Assembly (NCBI RefSeq): GCF_009910675.1
Contig: NZ_RSEJ01000022.1
Location: 50,824 to 114,823, forward strand
Length of the DNA: 64,000 nt
Direction of reading: 5' to 3'
From: Photobacterium alginatilyticum
GTDB lineage: Bacteria > Pseudomonadota > Gammaproteobacteria > Enterobacterales > Vibrionaceae
Below the pieces are notes generated by a model. The model saw only the letters and a list, made by a program, of their open reading frames with translations. It had not been told where the DNA came from and did not search any database. Shown piece by piece: positions 59,783 through 64,000 of this stretch (its first letter is position 1; every line of letters starts with the position of its first letter). The translations under genes and the position numbers were made by a program.

Positions 59783-61048
59783 TTGCAGAACAACGCTAAC
59801 AGACCAATTAACGAAACCAATCTACTGCATCGCACTCACCTATTACTTGAACAACATCGAGCATTTTCTAATCAGCAAGGAGAGCGTTTTAATATCTTCA
59901 GTATATTAAAAATGGAACGAAAAGAAGTTGAAACCCATTCGAGATTTATCTATGAGTTACTCAACCCTCATGGACGCCACGGAATGGGGACAACATTTCT
60001 GGAATTGTTTATCACAGATGTCCTCTCTCTAGACAATCAGCGTGGTAAGTACACGGTAAAACGTGAAGACGGTACTGATGAAGGCCGCAGAATTGACTTT
60101 ACCATTGAGTCAGCAGACTCAATGATCGGCATTGAGATGAAGATTGATGCTGCCGATCAACACAACCAATTGTATGACTACTTTCTAGAGCTAAAGAAAA
60201 GAGCAACCAATAAAGAAGTTCGTCTTTATTATCTCACCCTCTTCGGTACTCAACCAAGTACAGGCAGCCTCAATAGCCTTACTGATAAACAATATGAGCT
60301 TATTGCATTTAGCAGCCACATCGTCGACTGGCTCACGGCTTGTATTAAAGAGGCGGCAATGAAGCCAGTCCTTAGGGAAGCATTAGTTCAATACAAACTT
60401 CTCATTGAGAAATTAACCGGGCAACGACAGGAATTTAAGATGGAATTGGCTAAACAACTGGCATCAAACCCTAATGACTTACAAGCAGCTCTTGCCATCG
60501 AACATGCAATTGTAAAAAGTAAGATAATGCTTCAGGAGCGTTTCTGGACAACGCTCAAGCAAGCCTTGGAGAGTCAGGAAAAAATCGTAGCAGTCTATGG
60601 TGGAAAATCGATAAAGAATATATCGAAGAACTACTATCAAAATAGCAAAGGTAACAAAAATATCGGACTCAAGTACCCTATTGGGCAATACGCCGATATG
60701 AACGTATACATGTATATCAATCTATATAGCTGGGTTCATTATGGGCTGCGTGTTTGCGACGAACATGGAAATGCTGTCAGCAGACGCGACATCAAAAACG
60801 ATATCGCTCCTCTCCTCCCTACTGGAAACGCTGTTAACAGCAAGAAGGATGACTGGGTTACCTGTTACTACAATGATGAGCAAACAACACAACCCATCGT
60901 TAAATTCGCAGAATTTGGGGACTCATTTGATACCGATCCTGTACTGCTTTCTCTGACCAATGAGAATGAAGTGCAGAAGCTCACCGAGAGTATCGTTTGC
61001 CATCTGTTGAAGATCGAAGAGCAATTTTCAAAACTACAGAAAAACTAG
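59783..61048 (+). CDS. PD-(D/E)XK nuclease family protein
   Basis: A 421-residue protein; the frame opens with TTG at 59783, preceded by AAAGGA. Residues 47-70 hold VETHSRFIYELLNPHGRHGMGTTFLELF, typical of the PDDEXK_4 family. The nuclease core is visible as GRRIDFTIES (Asp105), IGIEMKIDAADQHNQLYDYF (Glu118-x-Lys120, Gln126). The remainder is helical (LTGQRQEFKMELAKQLASNPNDLQAALAIEHAI) with a C-terminal beta domain. Such genes are common in mobile and defence islands; target unknown. Confidence 0.82.
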   Translation: MQNNANRPINETNLLHRTHLLLEQHRAFSNQQGERFNIFSILKMERKEVETHSRFIYELLNPHGRHGMGTTFLELFITDVLSLDNQRGKYTVKREDGTDEGRRIDFTIESADSMIGIEMKIDAADQHNQLYDYFLELKKRATNKEVRLYYLTLFGTQPSTGSLNSLTDKQYELIAFSSHIVDWLTACIKEAAMKPVLREALVQYKLLIEKLTGQRQEFKMELAKQLASNPNDLQAALAIEHAIVKSKIMLQERFWTTLKQALESQEKIVAVYGGKSIKNISKNYYQNSKGNKNIGLKYPIGQYADMNVYMYINLYSWVHYGLRVCDEHGNAVSRRDIKNDIAPLLPTGNAVNSKKDDWVTCYYNDEQTTQPIVKFAEFGDSFDTDPVLLSLTNENEVQKLTESIVCHLLKIEEQFSKLQKN

Positions 61049-61058
61049 CTTCTCATCC

Positions 61059-61105
61059 GACTTAAGATACTGTTTGAACTTGCGATTGGGACAGTATCTT
61101 AAGTC
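61059..61105. repeat. 15-bp perfect inverted repeat after the nuclease gene
   Basis: GACTTAAGATACTGT (61059-61073) and its exact complement (61091-61105), 17-bp spacer. It has no T-tail, so it is not a standard terminator; it may be a protein site or the remnant of a mobile element end. The rest of the 301-bp gap to 61349 shows only a small GGTATC/GATACC repeat at 61287-61303. Confidence 0.85.
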
Positions 61106-61349
61106 AATTTCGACAAGTCACCCTGTTCATACCTGGATAAGTTCTGACTACGCACAAAGGTATTGGCTTCATACAACCAGCTCAACGAGTCACACTTACT
61201 AGCTATTGACTGATGGGGATACGCTAATTTAAAAGGTTCGCAATCATCAATAATCCAGTTTTTCGATAAATATTAGACTTTTAGGTATCAACAAGATACC
61301 GCCAAATGTGTATAATTGCATATCAACAACAAATAACAACAGACTAGAC

Positions 61350-61847
61350 ATGGAACAATCGTATAACTCAACACTCTCTCGTATTGGCCATTCAATCAAA
61401 GTTTTTCTTAAATTCCTCTGGAAGGGAACTTTCTTCCTAATAGGAATATTGGGGCTGGGCCTAATACTCTACGACATCTTTGAATACTCAATATCATTTA
61501 GTGAGTTGGATTATTCAGAACTAATTTTTCTTGGTGCTTTTGTCATACTTACACGAAATTACTTTTGTCAAGTTAAGTCATCACAGACAGGTGCCTTTAA
61601 AGGCTTTCAATACTACTTCATACCACAAGGATACCTACTCGGTGCTTGGTTCACCGCAGCCATAGCTTTAGCTATCATAATGAAAAACTTATATGTTTTT
61701 CATCACCCAATACTTAATATAACTTACTTTTCTTCTGTTCTAGTAGTGATAAGAGTTAGTAACTTCAAAATTAAAAGAACTAATTTAGCCCTTCCTGCTC
61801 CTAAAAAGGAAATTGAAGTAGAAACAACTAAGGAAAACCTTCAATGA
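61350..61847 (+). CDS. Membrane protein, unknown (island operon gene 1)
   Basis: A 165-residue protein, start at ATG 61350. Four predicted spans: FFLIGILGLGLILYDIF, ELIFLGAFVILTR, YLLGAWFTAAIALAIIM and NITYFSSVLVVIRV. C-terminal tail is charged (APKKEIEVETTKENLQ). 4-bp overlap with the next gene. No family recognised. Confidence 0.7.
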   Translation: MEQSYNSTLSRIGHSIKVFLKFLWKGTFFLIGILGLGLILYDIFEYSISFSELDYSELIFLGAFVILTRNYFCQVKSSQTGAFKGFQYYFIPQGYLLGAWFTAAIALAIIMKNLYVFHHPILNITYFSSVLVVIRVSNFKIKRTNLALPAPKKEIEVETTKENLQ

Positions 61848-62188
61848 GACCATTATTTTTCCTCACTCTTATCAGTATCTCTTTCTGTTCAGCAGCGAAA
61901 ACAGACAGGATAAATGAACCAGGCTCTCCTGCTTTTCTTCAATCAGCGTGCCAAGAATACATCGAGCTATATAATAAAAAAGACAACGAAATGTTTGGTG
62001 CCTTTTTGACCACATCAAAAGAAGAAAGCTTTCGAGCAGGCTATTGCCTCGGAGCAATTAGCCACTTTGAACCAGACCAATATTGCCATCAAAGTTCAAA
62101 ATACAGATCAGCACAAAAAATCGCGGAACTAGATATATCCTATTACCGTAGTGAAGAAAGGTTTATCCAGGACGCTGTATGCCAGTAA
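61844..62188 (+). CDS. Small exported Cys-rich protein (island operon gene 2)
   Basis: A 114-residue protein with signal peptide MRPLFFLTLISISFCSAA and a mature part with four Cys: FLQSACQEYIELYNKKDNEMFGAFLTTSKEESFRAGYCLGAISHFEPDQYCHQ...AVCQ. The C...GYCLG spacing resembles Rap1a/Tai-type periplasmic immunity proteins, though this is only a weak impression. Overlaps both neighbours (4 and 10 bp). Confidence 0.68.
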   Translation: MRPLFFLTLISISFCSAAKTDRINEPGSPAFLQSACQEYIELYNKKDNEMFGAFLTTSKEESFRAGYCLGAISHFEPDQYCHQSSKYRSAQKIAELDISYYRSEERFIQDAVCQ

Positions 62189-62883
62189 GTTATTTGAACA
62201 CGAACCAAGCCGTCAAAGAGCTTTTTGGTATCAATGCTTCATGCTTACGCAGTAAAGCTAACACATTTGTAAGAAACAAAACCATACCCAAAACTCTAGT
62301 GATGAATGAAGGTTTTGCTGACGCCAGTATGAGAAAACGAGGTAAGGTTCATTTACAACCTAAGGCACTAATACCTCTGTTTAATGCATTCCTGTTAGAT
62401 GCTTTTCTTGGTGACTCAAAAATCGTTAAATCAACTATGCATGAGCCAACCAAAAGGTACAGTAACGCACTATTGATCGAAGAGGTATTACATAACCTTG
62501 ATACCAACAAAAATAAGCATCAGTTTTCATTGGCAGCTTCCAGCTTTATTGCTCAATTGAAAGATCCTAAATTCAACTTAACTGAGCGAAAACTGGACAC
62601 CCCGTTCAAAGACGAACAACTGCCACAACTGAACTTCAAGTTAGCTAATACCAGTCTATTGCGAGAACTATTGCTGAAAAACCGCCTTGCTCTCACTGCG
62701 ACTGAGCAGCTGCTTCTTGCTTTTCTAAATAAAGAACTGGCAACTGCATATCACGTAACGCAAACCTTGGATTCAGAGCTCCTGGCTCAAGACACTACCC
62801 TGCAAATGCTTGTGAGCTTTATTCAACAACAATATAAAGAAGCCGTTAGCTTCACCCATTTCCTTTCTAGTCTTCCCGACTAA
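62179..62883 (+). CDS. Helical cytosolic protein, unknown (island operon gene 3)
   Basis: A 234-residue protein without signal or membrane segments, mainly helical: YLNTNQAVKELFGINASCLRSKANTFVRNKTIPKTLVMNEGF, later LLRELLLKNRLALTATEQLLLAFLNKELATAYHVTQTLDSELL. No family recognised. It is the gene directly before the viperin gene, but 66 bp with palindrome and hairpin separate them, so co-transcription is uncertain. It is not a nucleotide kinase, the partner often seen with viperins. Confidence 0.68.
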   Translation: MPVSYLNTNQAVKELFGINASCLRSKANTFVRNKTIPKTLVMNEGFADASMRKRGKVHLQPKALIPLFNAFLLDAFLGDSKIVKSTMHEPTKRYSNALLIEEVLHNLDTNKNKHQFSLAASSFIAQLKDPKFNLTERKLDTPFKDEQLPQLNFKLANTSLLRELLLKNRLALTATEQLLLAFLNKELATAYHVTQTLDSELLAQDTTLQMLVSFIQQQYKEAVSFTHFLSSLPD

Positions 62884-62890
62884 CAAAACA

Positions 62891-62917
62891 CTTTTTTGTG
62901 CAGTGCACAACGTAACA
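62891..62917 (+). repeat. Palindromic 27-bp repeat, copy 1 (upstream of viperin)
   Basis: CTTTTTTGTGCAGTGCACAA followed by CGTAACA; core palindrome TTGTGCA-G-TGCACAA at 62896-62910. It matches 24 of 27 positions of the copy at 63819-63845. It lies where the viperin promoter should be, so it may be an operator. Confidence 0.9.
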
Positions 62918-62949
62918 CTACTTCTGTCATCAATTACAGGAGTAGTGTT
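62914..62949 (+). promoter_or_regulatory. Hairpin sequestering the viperin ribosome site
   Basis: AACACTACTTCTGT (62914-62927), loop CATCAATT, ACAGGAGTAGTGTT (62936-62949): fourteen pairs with one G-U wobble. The AGGAG Shine-Dalgarno lies in the 3' arm, and the ATG (62950) follows directly. In this structure the ribosome site is inaccessible, so translation would require an unfolding signal or coupled translation from upstream. Confidence 0.85.
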
Positions 62950-63816
62950 ATGTCTACTAAACAACTAGTAATCAACTATCACATGACAGAGCGTTGTAAC
63001 TATAACTGTCACTATTGTTATGCAAAATGGGAAAAACCAAATGAAATTCACAAACAAGACGGCACTGTAAATCAGTTACTGACAAACCTCAGCAACTACT
63101 TTTTAAACCCCAATCCTATCCAGTCCGAGCTTGGCTACGATAGCGTTCGACTTAACTTTGCCGGCGGCGAACCTCTCTTACTTAAAAACAAGTTTATCAA
63201 TGCAATTGATTGTGCAATATCTTTAGGTTTTGACATATCAATCATTACCAACGGTCATCTACTTACAAAAAACTTCATAAAGGAGCATGCTCATCGTATG
63301 AGTATGATTGGTATTAGCTATGATTCGGCAAACCAGGCGTGCCAACAACAGATCGGGCGTAATACAAGAAGTGGCTCTGTGATCACGCCGAGACAACTGA
63401 GCAACATCAGTCATCTAATAAGAAAGCATGCACCTAAGACGGAACTAAAAATTAATACTGTCATTAACCAGTTCAATGTCAATGAAGATCTCTCCTCTCT
63501 AATCTCAAAAGTTAAACCTGACAAATGGAAACTACTCCAAGTACTGGGGATCTATGATGAAATACCTGAAATATCAGATAATGATTTTACCAATTTCATC
63601 ACTCGTCACCAGTCACTCAACTCAGTTATGTCGATTGAAGATAATGCCACAATGATAGGCTCATATCTGATGATAGATCCAAGCGGTTGTTTTTTTCAGA
63701 ACGAAAATACTCACAACGGGTATCTCAAGAGCCGCTCTTTGCTAACTACACCTGTAGGCATAGCTCTAAAGGAAAGCGGCTTTAATCCTAAGAAGTTTTC
63801 TGCGCGATACAAATAA
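62950..63816 (+). CDS. pVip: Prokaryotic viperin (radical SAM ddhNTP synthase)
   Basis: A 288-residue radical SAM enzyme. The 4Fe-4S motif is CNYNCHYC (Cys16, 20, 23); other motifs are NFAGGEPLL (GGEP at 72-75), ITNGH near 100, and the viperin-specific GISYDSANQACQQQIGR, ELKINTVINQFNVNEDL and KWKLLQVLGI blocks. These align along the whole length of vertebrate viperin (for example KINSVINRFNVDEDM and RWKVFQ). Viperins make 3'-deoxy-3',4'-didehydro nucleotides that terminate viral RNA chains; bacterial homologues defend against phage. The ATG at 62950 is preferred over upstream in-frame non-ATG codons. No nucleotide kinase gene is next to it. An IS end lies 37 bp downstream. Confidence 0.93.
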   Translation: MSTKQLVINYHMTERCNYNCHYCYAKWEKPNEIHKQDGTVNQLLTNLSNYFLNPNPIQSELGYDSVRLNFAGGEPLLLKNKFINAIDCAISLGFDISIITNGHLLTKNFIKEHAHRMSMIGISYDSANQACQQQIGRNTRSGSVITPRQLSNISHLIRKHAPKTELKINTVINQFNVNEDLSSLISKVKPDKWKLLQVLGIYDEIPEISDNDFTNFITRHQSLNSVMSIEDNATMIGSYLMIDPSGCFFQNENTHNGYLKSRSLLTTPVGIALKESGFNPKKFSARYK

Positions 63817-63818
63817 AG

Positions 63819-63845
63819 CTTTTTTGTGCAATGCACAAATTAACA
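63819..63845 (+). repeat. Palindromic 27-bp repeat, copy 2 (downstream of viperin)
   Basis: CTTTTTTGTGCAATGCACAA followed by ATTAACA; core palindrome TTGTGCA-A-TGCACAA at 63824-63838. It begins two bases after the viperin stop. Together with copy 1 it brackets the gene as direct repeats 928 bp apart. Confidence 0.9.
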
Positions 63846-63853
63846 ATGGTTCT

Positions 63854-64000
63854 TGAAGTGGTCAAGTAAAATTGGCCACGGTTTTAGAGTCATTCCAGAA
63901 TAAGCGTTCTGACTCATTTGGCGTCAGACCACCGTTATATTGATGTGGCCTGATCTCGCTGTAATATCCTGTGATGTACTGAGTGATTGAACGCTGTGCC
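63854..64000 (-). mobile_element. End of an IS3-family insertion sequence (runs off window)
   Basis: A probable terminal repeat, TGAAGTGGTCAAGTAAAATT, starts at about 63854 and is followed by the 3' end of a transposase gene read on the minus strand. The other end and the target duplication are outside the window. Confidence 0.82.
63862..64000 (-). CDS. IS3-family transposase OrfB, C-terminal end (partial)
   Basis: The 45 visible codons read AQRSITQYITGYYSEIRPHQ, then YNGGLTPNESERLFWNDSKTVANFT and stop. The YYSEIRPHQYNGGLTP stretch is the usual end of the DDE catalytic domain of IS3-type OrfB (integrase core with the RxHxxxGGxTP ending). The gene extends to the right beyond the window. It indicates that the viperin island borders a transposon. 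Confidence 0.85.
   Translation of the reverse strand, partial: AQRSITQYITGYYSEIRPHQYNGGLTPNESERLFWNDSKTVANFT

Noticed and set aside
62896..62949. Extension of the viperin gene to an upstream TTG
   Set aside because: The added 18 residues would cover the palindrome and hairpin, have no homology to viperin N-termini, and the ATG at 62950 has its own Shine-Dalgarno.
62891..63845. The viperin-flanking repeats as integron attC sites
   Set aside because: They lack GTTRRRY/RYYYAAC boxes and paired attC arms, and are perfect short palindromes instead.

Overview
The window is a gammaproteobacterial chromosome segment, most likely from the Vibrionaceae (Vibrio/Photobacterium type). The host genes read as sbcB, a yohJ-yohK-cdd operon, purT with a PurR box, tpm, paired POT peptide transporters and a secreted GH19 chitinase. 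The attC sites also resemble the V. parahaemolyticus-type repeats of Vibrio superintegrons. I saw no rRNA, tRNA or CRISPR array. Positions 1 to about 32,000 are a prophage whose left (tail) end lies outside the window. Read leftwards from the integrase end, it has an integrase at 30.8-31.9 kb and a rightward CI-controlled early operon at 23.1-25.9 kb ending in an AlpA/Xis-like gene. A CI/YdaS switch with operators sits at 22.0-22.9 kb. Leftward early genes follow: YdaT-like, an O-like initiator, a DnaC-like loader, an adenine methyltransferase and a Q-like antiterminator at 18.3-21.9 kb. Then come the lysis cassette (10.1-11.4 kb), a lambda-type head module (1.4-8.2 kb) and the first genes of a contractile, P2/Mu-like tail (1-1.4 kb). 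A second tyrosine recombinase lies inside the late region. The prophage carries three cargo blocks that look like defence. Between Q and the lysis genes (11.5-18.2 kb) an ATPase+HNH pair resembling Septu faces a three-gene SMC-like ATPase/middle component/effector operon resembling ABC-three-component systems. A near-consensus LexA box lies upstream of the latter. Between the AlpA-like gene and the integrase (25.9-30.7 kb) is an array of five promoter-poor genes, all on the minus strand. They are separated by attC-like sites, so they are integron gene cassettes without an integron integrase. Three of the five encode HEPN or HEPN-like proteins; another is DUF2971. The host segment (32-59.6 kb) holds sbcB (with a LexA box between it and int), a small ToxR/CadC-like membrane regulator, yohJK-cdd with CRP sites, a DMT permease, an orphan TAXI binding protein, purT, tpm, a five-heme cytochrome and two tandem POT transporters. 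It continues with MBL and GST enzymes, a tryptophanyl-tRNA synthetase preceded by a Trp-Trp leader peptide and an SD-sequestering hairpin, an LRR-kinase, the chitinase, GrpB, an enoyl-CoA isomerase and a three-gene cluster of unknown function. The last segment (59.8-64 kb) looks like a mobile or defence-type island. It has a PD-(D/E)XK nuclease, a three-gene unknown operon, a clear prokaryotic viperin (radical SAM, pVip), and the end of an IS3-family insertion sequence that runs off the window. The viperin start site is locked in a 14-bp hairpin containing the Shine-Dalgarno sequence. The gene is bracketed by two 27-bp repeats built on a TTGTGCA-N-TGCACAA palindrome.
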